Notes under the pieces: model-generated
Told to the model about the DNA's origin: nothing
What the model saw: only the letters and a program-made list of their open reading frames with translations
The model's database searches: none
Assembly: GCA_025526935.1 (NCBI GenBank)
Contig: JAHLKD010000075.1
Span: forward strand, 124,001-188,000
DNA: 64,000 nucleotides
From: Cladochytrium replicatum
Taxonomy: Eukaryota > Chytridiomycota > Chytridiomycetes > Cladochytriales > Cladochytriaceae
Direction of reading: 5' to 3'
Translations under genes and position numbers: made by a program
In this document: positions 1-10,823 of the stretch, in pieces
Position numbering within the stretch: the stretch's first letter is position 1
Layout: every line of letters starts with the position of its first letter

Positions 1-493
1 GGCAGCCTCAGTCTCTGGTTCCAATACTGGGAGAAATTGCATTGCACGAGTGAAAGCAGACATCACTAGTGGATGAGATCCAGAAGTTTGAGCAGGGGCC
101 AGCATATGCAGAGCATCCAAGAATCGGTCACGAGGAGTAGGCAAGGGAGAGGTAGCATGATCAGCTGCAGAGGCATTCCTCTCGACCCTGGCACGAGAGG
201 CAGGTCGGCGAGTCGGGGGTGATTTTGATGCTCGACAGTTTCCCTTTGGGATCAGCATCAGCAATGGTAAGTGACATTTCGACTGTATCATTCATGTGAA
301 CATCAACGACACTTGCGGGGGATCTTCCTCTAATTCGAGGCGGTTCTGAAGTGGATGATGCTTGGTCACGTGATCGACAGTCACGTGATTCGCAAGGAGA
401 ATTCACTTCATCTGCCCACAGAAAATTTTCTCCATCAAAGTTGCTGGGCTGAGAGTCAGGAATGTTTTCCTGAGGGGCGCGAGGGTGGGACAC
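1..493 (-). CDS. Broken Pro/Ser/Arg-rich ORF, unrecognised (partial)
   Basis: Not recognised. On the minus strand an ORF of about 110 residues begins near 490 and is rich in Ser, Pro and Arg. Near 230-240 the protein-like reading moves to another frame, which stays open to the window edge and includes the string [14 protein letters not shown]. That suggests one indel in a formerly continuous coding region that extends beyond the window. It lies just beyond the poly(A) end of the LINE and the GA tract, so it could be part of another mobile element (for example a gag-like ORF). No family motif proves this. Confidence 0.3.
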
Positions 494-617
494 AGAGGGA
501 GCACGGGAGCGAGCACGGCCAGAAGCGATGAAAATTTTTGAGGGGGTGTGGCGGGCGGCGCGGCATGCGGCGCGTCAGGCGGCTGTGCAGGCGGAGCGCT
601 GGGAGGCGGCATTGATT

Positions 618-620
618 TGT

Positions 621-672
<52 letters not shown>

Positions 673-735
673 GAGACCGAGAGAGAGAGAGAGAGACCGA
701 GAGAGAGAGAGAGAGACCGAGAGAGAGAGAGAGGG
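618..735. repeat. (GA)n / GAGAGACCGA microsatellite
   Basis: About 118 bases of near-pure GA dinucleotides, interrupted by a recurring ACC in GAGAGACCGA units. It gives spurious open frames of Arg-Glu on plus and Ser-Leu on minus. It ends 7 bases before the oligo(T) run that is the poly(A) tail of the LINE, so it directly follows the LINE 3' end on the minus strand. Confidence 0.95.
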
Positions 736-742
736 AGGCTGC

Positions 743-3700
743 TTTTTTTTTTTTTGAACTTCATAATATGTATTTATTGTCCAACCAATACATATCACCC
801 GCTGGTGCAAAATCCAAATACAAGTGTAAAAATACACGTAAATTGGCAGCACATGGGGAGCCGTGCGAGCCGTAGGAAAAGTAAAATGTTTCAAAAATAC
901 TACGGCATATCCAAATCAACAAAAGCAGACAAGATACAATCAGGAGCTGGAGACAAAACTAACTCATAACCAAGACAGTTTGACCAAATGCGGTTAAGTG
1001 CACGAAGAACAAGAACCCACTGGGAAAAAGCAGGGGAAGGATAAAAAGGCCGTGGTGAAAGCATATCAATTGCAATGTCAAGAGGTAGGCGGGGATCGTC
1101 AGGCGGGCCCAAATCAAAACTAGCAGACAAACTAGCACGCAAATGTAGACACACAGAGACATGGGCACGCGACACTTCAGGGGCATCATGACAGTTCCTA
1201 CAATAAGGTCGGGGGTTTGGAAACAGGCAGCCAAGCCGATATAGCAGGAGCAAACGAAGACATACTGTTGGGAGATGTTGGTGTGGGTGTAGCAACAAAG
1301 GGTGGCGAAGTTTCAAATTGCGGACAAGGGCAAACGAAACTGCAATTGGTCCATTATGCGCAACAGATAAAGACTGAAAATGCAACATCAATGGATGATG
1401 TGGGAGCACAACAGGCATAGGAACAATGAGATCATTGTGACAAGCGGAAAAATAAGGAGATGAACCATAACCGACTGGAGATGACCGATAGAATTGCAAC
1501 ACAGCAGCTGGTAACAGAGGGCTGGAATCACTAGACCAGCGAGCAAACATACGTGCCTGAAGGTACTTCAGCCTGAACTCAAAAGTAGGAATTTGCGCTA
1601 ACAGCAACAAACCAACACGCGAAGTGGTATGGGCTATCGAAAACAGACGACACAGTGCATGATAACAAAAACGCTCGAGTACCTGAAAGCTGAGCAGTGG
1701 AAGGCCGAATAAGTGCTAAACCAAACTCAAGTGAAGGTCTAATAAAAGACAAAAACAACAACCTGGCAACACGAGGAGCAGACCCACCAAAGTACGAGAC
1801 ATAAGGTGCAAAAAGATACAATGAGGCACGAGCTTTCTCTAAGCGATGATCAATAGTTGCAGCAAGATCAAACCCTTCAATAGTAAAATAGTGACCAAGG
1901 TATCTAAATGATACCCCTACAGGGAGGGCAGAGCCATGATGCTTCAAGGGGGTGGGTAACCGTTGAGAAGATAACATAGCACACTTTGAAGGTGAAAACA
2001 CAAAATGAGAAGCTAAAGCAAAATCTTCACAAATTTTCAATGCACGTAGGGCTTGCTCAGGTGGCAGAAAACAAAGCTATGTCATCAGCAAAAAACAACG
2101 AATTGAAAACAGGAGTGTTATAAGAAAACCTAGCAAGATGAGAAGATTCACGACGAAGGAGCTGTGCTAAAGGATTGATGAAAACTGAGTACAAGAACGG
2201 AGACAAAACAGAACCTTGAAAAAGACCTCGTGGAAGCGAAAACAAATCAGAAGAACGATTCTCTATAACAACCTGAGAAGAACAACGATCAAACATACTC
2301 ATCAAAACAGAGATCAAACGGTTTGGAATTCTGGGAAATTGACGAAGACGTTCCCACAAAAGAGGCCTATGCACAGTATGATACGCTGCTTTAATATCTA
2401 AGAAAGTAACACAATAAGGCAGAGCAGTGCGGGAAGCCCGTCGAAGGGTAGCATCTAATGCAAAAACACACTCAACACCTGAACGATTGGCCTGGAAACC
2501 AGCTTGGGCGGGATCAAGTTTACCAACATGAGCTACAAGCATAGGAAGCAGGGTACGCTCAAAGATTTTTCTATCAACATTGGTTAAAGTAATGGGGCGG
2601 TACTGACTAATATCACCAATGGAGCCCTTATTCTTCCAAACAGGTAACAACAAGCCAGCATTCCAGGCAGAGGGCGACAAACCTGAACGGAAAATAGAGT
2701 TTGAAAGTTGAACAAAAAGGATAGCAACATCAGAAGCTAACGGCTTAAATAACTCAGCTGGAATATGGTTTGGGCCAGGAGCAGAGTTGTTTGGGGAAGA
2801 ACGAATAGCACAAACAAAGTCACTAACACTAACTGACACAGAATCATTCAGCGCATGTAGACGAACGTGTTCTGCACTGGCAGAGGATTGTGCAAACTGA
2901 GTCTGATAAACGGAGGCAAAGTGATTGCGATAATGAGATAAAGAGGCAGGATCAGACAATAAACCACTTGCAGCTGAGCGCCGTTGATGACACCTACGCG
3001 CGGTGGAAAGAACTTTGCTAACCTCGGTTAAAGAACTAGGAGAAGAACTAAACATATTGTCGCCAGAAGCCTCTCGAGCTCGCTGAGAAAGAGACCAAGT
3101 ACGAAAAGCTTTGACACGCTCACGCGATAGCCGGTCACGCTCCAAGCGGCAATACTCAACTAAACCAGGATCAGGATCATCACAGGAAGAAACAGCTAAA
3201 TAGTGCTTATGAGCAAGTAAGTAGCTCCGTCGCAAGGCCACTAAATGCGGCGGCAACAATGGCAGGGCAGGGCGACGGCGAACTAAACTGGGGGGTCCAA
3301 TGACACAAGCAGCACACGAAGTAACAAAGGACAAAATAATATCCAATGCAGAGTCAATACATCCCTGTGCAACATCCACAGACATTTGGGCAAAGGCAGG
3401 AGCTTCTAAAATTGGACTGAGTGCAGCATTGACATCAGCAAGGGTGGGATCAAAAAACAAATGTCCCACATCCTCCATTGCTTGAAAGACAGAAGGTTCA
3501 CGCAACAGATGAGCAGCCCAGCGCTTGTGGGGGGGTGCAGCAGAGGGAGCGCTGGCATTGGGAGGAGCAAAAGAAAAAACAGCTGTAACCGGAAAATGGT
3601 CAGAAGCCCAAGGCATAAACTCGTCGTCGGCTAGACGACTATGAACTATGTAAGAAATAGGATCACATTGAAGCAGAGGATTGACAAACAACAAATCGAT

Positions 3701-4302
3701 AATGGAGTCACCATTGCGAGAAGAAAATGTGGGGTTATGACAGGAAGGGTGCTTAACTAGAGAGAAACTAGCGGCAGAAATAAATTGCTCAAACAACCTA
3801 CCCCTACGATTTGAAGAATGATCACCAGTAGCTAAAAAACGGGCATTGAAATCGCCCAACAAAAGAACAGGGCACGGAGACGACGGGACATGTTGAGGAA
3901 GTGAAGCAATAAACTCTTCAAGGAAGGGGTCCTGAGCAATACCACACGGAGGCAAATAATACCCTCCAACCAAAAGCCCGCGAAATGTAAACCATAGAGA
4001 GGTGCCACCATAACTAGAAACGAGACTGAAATCAGAAGCTCTACAAAGACTGCGATTGATCAAGACTCCCACACCAGCACGTCGTGTACCTGATGACCCA
4101 GGAGAAAAACAAGTGTCAAAAATCAAATCTGGAGAAGGCAGCGGGTCTAAAGGAAAAAGGTGTGTTTCAGTCAGGAGCAGAAAAACAATGTGATTTGCGC
4201 GCATAAAACGAAACAGTGAATCAAGAACTCCAAAGCTCAAATTGCGCAATTGAAGGTACCAACTTAAACAGTAATGATTGACAAAGATGTGCTGAGCGAA
4301 CA
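743..4302 (-). mobile_element. Decayed non-LTR retrotransposon (LINE, APE-type endonuclease + reverse transcriptase)
   Basis: A minus-strand element of about 3.56 kb. It ends in a 13-base poly(A), seen as T at 743-755. Its single polyprotein is broken. The longest piece is an ORF at 2057-4303 (748 codons) with an endonuclease/exonuclease/phosphatase domain (FLLLTETHL, VLLLGDFNARF) followed by reverse transcriptase blocks (VTFLDIKAAYHTVH, LPRGLFQGSVLSPFLYS, FFADDIALFS). The reading continues in other frames at 1579-2040 and 900-1610. The last piece carries the LINE C-terminal knuckle C-x2-C-x9-H-x3-C (CRNCHDAPEVSRAHVSVC). No separate ORF1 is seen and the endonuclease starts almost at the 5' edge, so a 5' truncation is likely. 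At least two frame breaks make this copy inactive. Confidence 0.93.
900..2040 (-). pseudogene. LINE polyprotein C-terminal remains (RT thumb, CCHC knuckle)
   Basis: Two overlapping open stretches in different frames (1579-2040, then 900-1610) continue the retrotransposon polyprotein. The first has the post-RT pattern FSPSKCAML followed by FRYLGHYF, typical of the segment after the FADD box. The second ends with the zinc knuckle C-x2-C-x9-H-x3-C around 1140-1200. The shift near 1600 and the one near 2045 are the inactivating lesions. About 145 bases of 3' untranslated sequence separate the final stop from the poly(A). Confidence 0.85.
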
Positions 4303-4303
4303 T
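2057..4303 (-). pseudogene. LINE polyprotein fragment: endonuclease and reverse transcriptase
   Basis: N-terminal part: AP-endonuclease-like domain with the LLTETHL and GDFNAR motifs and a DHFPV catalytic-type Asp-His near residue 235. Middle part: linker of about 250 residues. C-terminal part: fingers/palm RT domain ending just after the FADD active-site box. The ORF stops there, and the thumb and knuckle continue in two further frames downstream, so this is a fragment. The first codon overlaps the first base of the neighbouring tRNA by one nucleotide, so the ORF start is set by the insertion junction and need not be a native start. Confidence 0.88.
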
Positions 4304-4374
4304 CTCAGTTAGTATAGTGGCTAGTATCTCTCCCTGTCACGGAGAAGACCCGGGTTCGATTCCCGGACTGAGAG
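4303..4374 (+). tRNA. tRNA-Asp (GTC)
   Basis: A 72-nt cloverleaf without an intron. The acceptor stem is TCTCAGT paired to ACTGAGA. The anticodon loop CTGTCAC gives anticodon GTC, and the B box is GGTTCGATTCC at 4353-4363. The D arm begins TAGTATAGTGG, as in other eukaryotic tRNA-Asp genes. A T5 run at 4417-4421 is a plausible RNA polymerase III terminator. The 5' end touches the 5' end of the LINE. Confidence 0.96.
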
Positions 4375-4416
4375 TGACTCCGCTAGCGCTAATTGAATTC
4401 CATACGAATTGTGAAG

Positions 4417-4421
4417 TTTTT
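4417..4421 (+). terminator. RNA polymerase III terminator (T5) of tRNA-Asp
   Basis: Five consecutive T residues 43 bases after the tRNA 3' end, the first T run of this length downstream. Confidence 0.5.
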
Positions 4422-4576
4422 GTTGTTTCAATTCTTCTTCAAGCAATCTTAATTAAATTGAGACTTGGGTTGTAACGTTTCTTTTTGGACAAAATTTGAT
4501 ACCCGTCACAAAACCAAAAACACAATACAACGATAACATCCAGATATGTTGATGAATGTAAGAAGTGATCATTTGA

Positions 4577-7500
4577 TCATCTGTTCTGCTCCTCTCTTTG
4601 ACTTCGGCGCATGATCTTTTCCCTTATTATCAATCGTCTCTTTCGCTGTCCTTTTACACATATATCTGTGGAGCGTTCGCCAATCCAGCTGACAAGGTAT
4701 GCACAGCTTCCAAAAAATCGAATTCCAGATATTCCTGCAACTGACCAAAAGATGACAGTAAGGTATGGATTGACTGCCCTTCCACTTGTTATGTCCACTC
4801 TGCTGGTCATTATTGTTAAAACTGGGTCAGTTGTGAGCAAGACTGTGAGAACTCCATTACAAAGAATCCAGAACAATATCACTCGTGTGCTGAGTTCATT
4901 GTTAGTGGTATCAATGAACGTATACGGAACCTACCGATAAAGCTTAAAGTAATCATCAACTTTTGTTTTCACGTCCCGCTTTTGTTTCACTTTCTCTGGT
5001 TTTGTCCGTAAGGTATCAACATATTTGTCGTAGATCACATTCTTAGCATCACGGTCTTCATCTGGAAGCAATACCTCTGCAACAACATTGTCTTCTTTTT
5101 CTCCGACTTCAGCCTCTTTGCCTTTGCCTCGTTTGAGAGTCATCTTCTCGCTAGGTGCGGCAGCTGCAGTTTGAGCAACATTGTCTCCTTTAGTTCCCCA
5201 CGATATGTCATGAAGATTGCAAACTAGGCAGTGCATTCCTGTGAGCATGATTCAGACAGACAATATCGGAAGACTCACAGGAGTAGATTTGGAAGACATT
5301 GATGTAAGTCGGCAAAAGGAACACTTCAAAAATTTTAAGTAGAACCTTCTTTTGCAAGAATGTTTTGACTCACAGTATTGCAGACAAGTTGCCATATGGA
5401 ATGGCTCCAGGTATAGAGTGGAAGAAACGAGGTACATGATCCAAGTGCTCCCCATGGAAATAACAATATCGCGAAATGCTGGCTGCGACCAGAGTGTACC
5501 AAACTCTTGCCACTCCGCGGCTGTTTTCGGAACTGTTTTGTAAACGGCATATCCACCCAAGAACAGAAGAAAGCCCATGATGATACTAAATAATACAACG
5601 ATTGAGTAGTATATGAACTTTGAACCTTGTGGCCTGTTTCCTGCGAGACAAAATTGCTTGTCAGAAAATAACAATGAGGGGGGATTTTTCCAAACCTAGC
5701 GCCATCAAAAATACGACCAGTAGAGCAGCAATGTAAAGATACCGCAGGATTCGGAATAGGGAAGAGCCGAATCCACCAAATGGGTCATAGGATACGTTTT
5801 CCACAGCCAAGAACAAGAAGTCTGCAATGAGAAGAAGCAGGGTAACCTTTCAGATTTTGACGGATCATAGAGGAAACAGCAAAAGCTCACGGAAAGTCAG
5901 ATAAAAGTTTCCGATTGCAAACCAAGAAAACAGCAGGTTGACGATGTTGTAAATGTTTTGAAACGCGAAAAGAATGTGTTGGAGAAACCCGTGGCCAGAT
6001 CTGAAGAATTGGAGGTAGTGTGTGATAGAATGCACTGCCGCGAAAAAGGATCCGTTGAGCCAACGACGGCGCTGCGAGATGAGCTCCGGGAGTGAAGAAG
6101 GGACATCAGTTTCTGCTTTTGCCGACTGCGAACATTAAGCGTTAACAATTTGGCTTTCTCGAATCAAGAAATGGATATACCTTGACATACTTGAGAACCC
6201 ATTGCTCATCCTTCTTGGTCACGAGCTCAAAGCACAAAATCCGATCTTCTGCCAAGTACATGTTTGCCGAGAACACGTCGGCTTGGTTATCACCGCCCAT
6301 GAGTTTCTCGCCGTGGAAGTATGCAGCCAGCGGGCCGCTGTTCAGCGACGTGTTCTTGAGTGCTTCGTAGCGGTATGCGCTGAAGGCTCCTGGTAGCACT
6401 TGGATGTACCCGAAAATGGACTCGAGAGGTTTATCGAGAACATTCGACATCCTACAAAAGAAAGCATATCCACTTATGAACACCCTTGGTTTCATGGAGG
6501 AGCAAAAACAAACTCACTTGTACTCAAAGTTTTGCGAGGCAACGAGAGGATTGAGTAAGTTGAGACAAGCCGGCCCTTTCTCGGCGCAGATTTCACCACA
6601 TGCACCGCCAACGTGCACGTTTCGGTCGAAAGCTTGGAACAACTTCGAGTTAGGATTCAACAATTTTCTCGGTGACCTCCCTACCTCGCCAGAGGTGATA
6701 GATTGATGTGTTTGTCGGCTTCGTACCGACATCTATTTGCCCTTCATTTAGAACAATCCGCTGCCGCAGAGAGGTTGAGGGTTCTTACCCAGAAGAACGC
6801 AGACGTTGGGATCCAAGATCGGTGCAAAAGCATTGAAAGCCCATCGGTGACTGTTGATCTGTAACAATCATATGAAATTTATATGACATAACCTCTACCC
6901 AAAAGTATCCGCTCACCTTCTTCGCATTCTTCTCCTTCAAGCAGAACAGAATCTGACGTGCGAAGAAATGAACCAAATAAGTTTTCGTTCATTTTGGCCA
7001 AAGACGACCGCGATCACACCTGAACTGGAACGAGCCCATCCCGATGAGTGCGCACGCGCATGTCCGGGTCCACGCCCACCTGTGTCGTGAACTCAAACAG
7101 GTGCGCGGCAACGTTGCGCTCTGCGGTCTCCCCGGACTCGCTGATCACGGGCACGGAAGTTTTGACTACATGATCGTGCCACACGCCCATGAGCCCGAGG
7201 ACCGCGAGAACGCGCGGGTGAACTTTCGCTCGGCCGTCCGAGACGATCGTGACAACGACGTTTTGCCACCCCTGTGGACCCCAGGATTTGTTGCAGGTTT
7301 TCGAGCACATGAAAGCAATGTTTCGAAATACCTGAACGGATAATTGTGAGTCCAGGGATTACATCCATGTGGTTCTTGTGGTTAGGACTTACGCTCATGA
7401 GTGTTTTGCAAAAGAGCTCCTCGTCCTCATTGTACCTAAAAAGACGAAATCAGCTCCCACCATGGAATCCAATTTTTGCACATTACATGGTCATGATGAT

Positions 7501-8282
7501 CATCAACTCTGTCTCCCGCTTTAACAGCTTCTGCCGCAAAGTGTACCCTGAAGCAGGCTTTCCGAAATCATCCGGATCGCACGTAACAGCCGTGTACCTC
7601 GTACTGATCAGCTCCCGATCCGATGCGTTGTCGTGCGGGCATTGTTCGAGATAGTGTTCTGCGACGGGGATCTCGAATACAAAGTTGCCCTTGTCGGAGA
7701 GCGGGACTCGTTTCTGGCGCAGGGAAAGAGAGCGCGCTACGCCCGCGGGGGTGACGAAGGATTGCGGCAGAGGAGCAGCGGTGGATCCAGTCGAGAACGA
7801 GGTGAGAGAGGCTTTGCTTGATGCCGGGGGCGAGCCGTAGAGCGCTGGGAGGTCGATAGGGATAGGTGTTCGCGGAGGGCCGACGAAGGGTTGCTGGACG
7901 ATGTACTCTGGGTTTGTGTAGGCTGCTGTGTAATGCAGGGGTGTGCTTTGGGACAGCCCGGCGGCGGGGACGAGAACGAACGGAGGTCCAGCGTAAGGCA
8001 TAGAAGAGCCTGTTGTTGATCAAAACCATTTTTCAGATTCAAAATTTTCGACCTGTTTTTCTTTTCTTTGGGAGATCACTTACTCAGGAGGTTTGCATGA
8101 GGGTTTGCACTCAATGGAGTGGGAGCGATTTCGACGGCAATGTCGCCAGCACTCTTAGAAGTGGATGGAGGAGCGATGGGGGCCACCGACGGCGAACGGC
8201 TTGTTTGGCCGCTGCGTAGGAGCTCTTGTGAATTCGACCTGGATCTTGGCGGTGGGACCGGGTTTGTTTCTTGTGTTTCCAT
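4577..8282 (-). CDS. Chitin synthase (class I-III type), about 14 exons
   Basis: Polymerises UDP-GlcNAc into chitin at the plasma membrane. In order: a Pro/Ser-rich cytosolic head (start at 8282; an upstream in-frame Met at 8402 is possible), the conserved block [52 protein letters not shown] with [42 protein letters not shown], and the product-binding motif QRRRW ([10 protein letters not shown]). Several membrane helices follow, with [11 protein letters not shown] and a last helix pair before the stop. Intron 1 is 8010-8083; its phase closes as agc across 8084/8009. A loop of about 20 residues between the blocks GVWHD and HLFEFTTQV is longer than usual. All exons checked keep frame, so the gene looks intact. 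Class assignment would need a tree. Confidence 0.93.
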
Positions 8283-8533
8283 CAACACCAACGTGTCGTC
8301 GCGACTTGAATTTTTGGAGTTTAGGTAGCGTATTGATGACTGATCAGGGGAGCGGGATCCAACTAAATTCAGTTTGCGAATCAGGTCGAGAATCACAAGC
8401 ACTGTAGTGTGCCATATTGCAGCTCAGAATTGTGCAGATCAATCATCGCTGTTTGTTGATCTCAGTATGGTATTGAATTTGTGGATGATATTTACAGTAG
8501 ATTTTTATTATGAAAATTATTTCTGCGAGCGTA

Positions 8534-9076
8534 TTATCCTCTGATCTTCTTTTTGATTTCGTGGACAAAACAACCTTCTATTGATGGAGGAATAACCAAA
8601 AGGACAAAGCCAGGCCGTTCCGATGGTAAAAATTGCTGAAAAGAATTTTGAGCATAAGGGCCGTTTGCAAAGTTTGGCATTTTGAGCAGTTTGCAAAGTT
8701 TGGCATTTTGAGCATAAGGGCCGTTTGCAGAGTTTGGGAAGCGGGAAGCGGGGCCGGATGATCCATCGAAGAACCGTGGAACGCGGAGACGAATTATACG
8801 AACCACCTTGGAAAATTCATCCTCCACTTTGGGGGGCACGTCAATCGCCCACAGCCGAAACAGTTTGTGAACATTGATATGGTTATCAATTGAAGAGATC
8901 AGCTTGATCGAATTCAATATAAACACACCCGCAGATCTCTGACGGGACACTCCCACCCCACTCTCCCTACTTTCAACCCAACCTGTAGTCAAACATCTCA
9001 TCAAAGTCAGGTCAGTAGGTGTTCTGCAATCCAAGCCAGCGCAGATGGAGAGCAAACCAGCAACGTTTGAGAGCAA
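8534..9076 (-). CDS. Uncertain ORF, 180 codons, over a repeat
   Basis: Not recognised. It lies in the gap between the chitin synthase start and the secreted-protein promoter. Its middle part is the translation of a short DNA repeat (GPYAQN twice, 8647-8740), and the rest has no clear domain, signal peptide or membrane segment. It may be a chance frame. It is listed because nothing else occupies this stretch. Confidence 0.2.
   Translation of the reverse strand: MLSNVAGLLSICAGLDCRTPTDLTLMRCLTTGWVESRESGVGVSRQRSAGVFILNSIKLISSIDNHINVHKLFRLWAIDVPPKVEDEFSKVVRIIRLRVPRFFDGSSGPASRFPNSANGPYAQNAKLCKLLKMPNFANGPYAQNSFQQFLPSERPGFVLLVIPPSIEGCFVHEIKKKIRG
8647..8740. repeat. Short tandem/nested repeat (GTTTGCAAAGTTTGGCATTT)
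   Basis: The 20-mer GTTTGCAAAGTTTGGCATTT occurs twice in a row, flanked on both sides by TTGAGCATAAGGGCC. The pattern looks like an internal duplication inside a longer duplicated unit. Confidence 0.8.
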
Positions 9077-9196
9077 TACTTTATTTTCTTTTTATTTCTT
9101 TGACCTACGAAAAACCTTGTGCCCTTGATTATGAATTTTGGACGGGTTTTAGCGGTGGGAAAAGGCACTGTAGCTAGGGTTTGCGATTAGGGCTGC

Positions 9197-9204
9197 TATA
9201 AAAG
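9197..9204 (+). promoter_or_regulatory. TATA box of the secreted repeat protein gene
   Basis: TATAAAAG lies 71 bases upstream of the start codon at 9275, at a sensible distance for a short 5' UTR. The same octamer recurs in both arms of the inverted repeat near 43.6-43.9 kb. Confidence 0.7.
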
Positions 9205-9274
9205 GGTGTGGCGGCGAGACGCCAAAGCATCGCGCTCTTTCCCCAGTCTTCCCACGTCGAATTCACAGCTCCCA

Positions 9275-10300
9275 ATGTGCTCCATTGTGATCCTTGCTTT
9301 GCTAGCCCTCTGCTTGCGCTCTAATGCGTTTCCATCGAGCTCTGGAGGATCCTCGCCTATTGTCTATGGTCTGATCAAGTCTGATCCCCAGTGCTACGGT
9401 GAGTTTCCATCCCCAATTGCGAGATCTACCTTCTGATCGCTAAGATCAGGTCTCAACATCACCTCTCCACTTGATTCTTACCCTCCAACCCATGATTACA
9501 TCGTGGGTATGGACACGGTGAGGATCGTGTGGAAGATCACGTCCGGATCCTATGTTCCCTCCAAGATCAGATCCATTGAGCTGCGATTCTACGGTGAAGG
9601 TGAAGTCGTCGAGACCGTGTGGACGTGGAGGAGCTCTGCCTACGGCGTTGTCACGTACACAAGTCTCCCTCCTTACGCAACAAGCACCCGTACCTGGACT
9701 ACGTGGGAATCTGAGATGACTACCACGATAGTCGAGCAAGAGACCTGGACTCAAGAATGGAGCTCTTGGACACCGGCTTCCTCAAGCACTTATTCGTGGA
9801 GCGATGAAAAGAACGGTCAAGACGGGCCGGAACCTACCAACTTTGTCAAGCGCAACTACGGATCCGAAAGCAACAACGAAGAAACCCCAAGGTATGAAGA
9901 CGATCGCTGGACCACGAACGGCACTGAAAACAATAGCTGGAGCAAGAACTACGAGCACAACAGCTGGAACTCCACCATCGAGAAGGGACGCTGGAACACC
10001 ACTACCGGTCGCTGGAATACTACCATGACTGAACCCGGTCGCTGGAACACCACCACCACAACGGAAAGCCGAAGCTGGAACGCAACCACCACTACAAGCA
10101 GTGGCTCATGGAACAACAGCACCGGTGGCTGGGACGACTCGGATAAGATCCCCTTCATTGCACTCGACTACCCGCTGACCTACAAGACGGAGTGGCCCAC
10201 CGCGAGCGGTGAATACTACTTCCAGCTCAACACTGTGAACGAGAACGGCGTGGAGTGCTGGTACACTTCCAGCATCATCCAGATCGACCTCGACATGTAA
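9275..10300 (+). CDS. Secreted Trp-Asn-Thr repeat protein, 324 aa, unknown function
   Basis: Two exons, 9275-9398 and 9450-10300; the 51-nt intron restores a Gly codon. The start at 9275 opens a signal peptide (hydrophobic core IVILALLALCL), so the product should enter the secretory pathway. Residues 42-110 and the C-terminal 55 residues look like the two halves of one beta-rich domain (FYGEGEVVETVWTW; SGEYYFQLNTVNENGVECWY). Between them is a low-complexity region with repeated W-N-x-S/T units (GRWNTT, SRSWNATT, GSWNNST), each an N-glycosylation sequon. It is probably a cell-surface or cyst-wall glycoprotein, or an Ig-like fold with a glycosylated insert (inference). No membrane anchor or GPI signal is evident. 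Confidence 0.85.
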
Positions 10301-10823
10301 AAAATCTCCACTCCACGGCAGAACCAAACGAGACGCCAACAAAGCCAAAGTTTAATGAGTAATCCCCAGCTATTTGCAAATGCAAAGTATGGATAGTTAT
10401 TAGTAGAGAGTAGCAAAAAGTGCCAAAAGAAACGGCAAGACGCACTATCTTTATTTTTTTTTCATCGCATGCTTCTGATAGAACACAGTGTATTGTTTTA
10501 TTTTTTGGAAGTAAAGTTTGTTAACAGTATAAATAATCTCTTGCCAGCAAGCGAAACTACACACATTGCAATCCTAAGTTCGGGTCATCGACTGAGACCT
10601 CCCTCGCCATATGAAAAAATGTAGCTAGTCTCTTAGGTCCTCTGTACAAAAGCATCATTTCATACAATTGCCACTGTACGACAAAGATAGCAACAGCAAG
10701 ATTTTTGGACGCTGGAGAGCCGCTCCACCAATTAGTGCGTCCATCAACAACCACTCGCACATATTCCACAAAACACTCTCCACAGAGATCAATCGAGTCG
10801 GGGTTCATGGAAAACCCTCCATA
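10301..10823. other. Intergenic, convergent 3' ends
   Basis: Space between the stop of the secreted protein and the stop of the SWIB gene. It is AT-rich with T runs near 10450 and 10500 that could serve 3' end formation on either strand. No coding frame or RNA gene is visible. Confidence 0.5.

Noticed and set aside
403-894. Ser-Leu repeat ORFs on the minus strand
   Set aside because: Same microsatellite read on the other strand.
528-969. Arg-Glu repeat ORFs over the GA tract
   Set aside because: They are translations of a dinucleotide repeat in several frames, with no coding sequence around them.
720-4310. Target-site duplication for the LINE
   Set aside because: Sequences next to the poly(A) (GAGGGAGGCTGC) and next to the tRNA (TCTCAGTTAG) do not match, so none can be claimed.
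4611-4940. Plus-strand ORF over the chitin synthase 3' end
   Set aside because: The minus strand here encodes the recognisable last membrane helices of chitin synthase.
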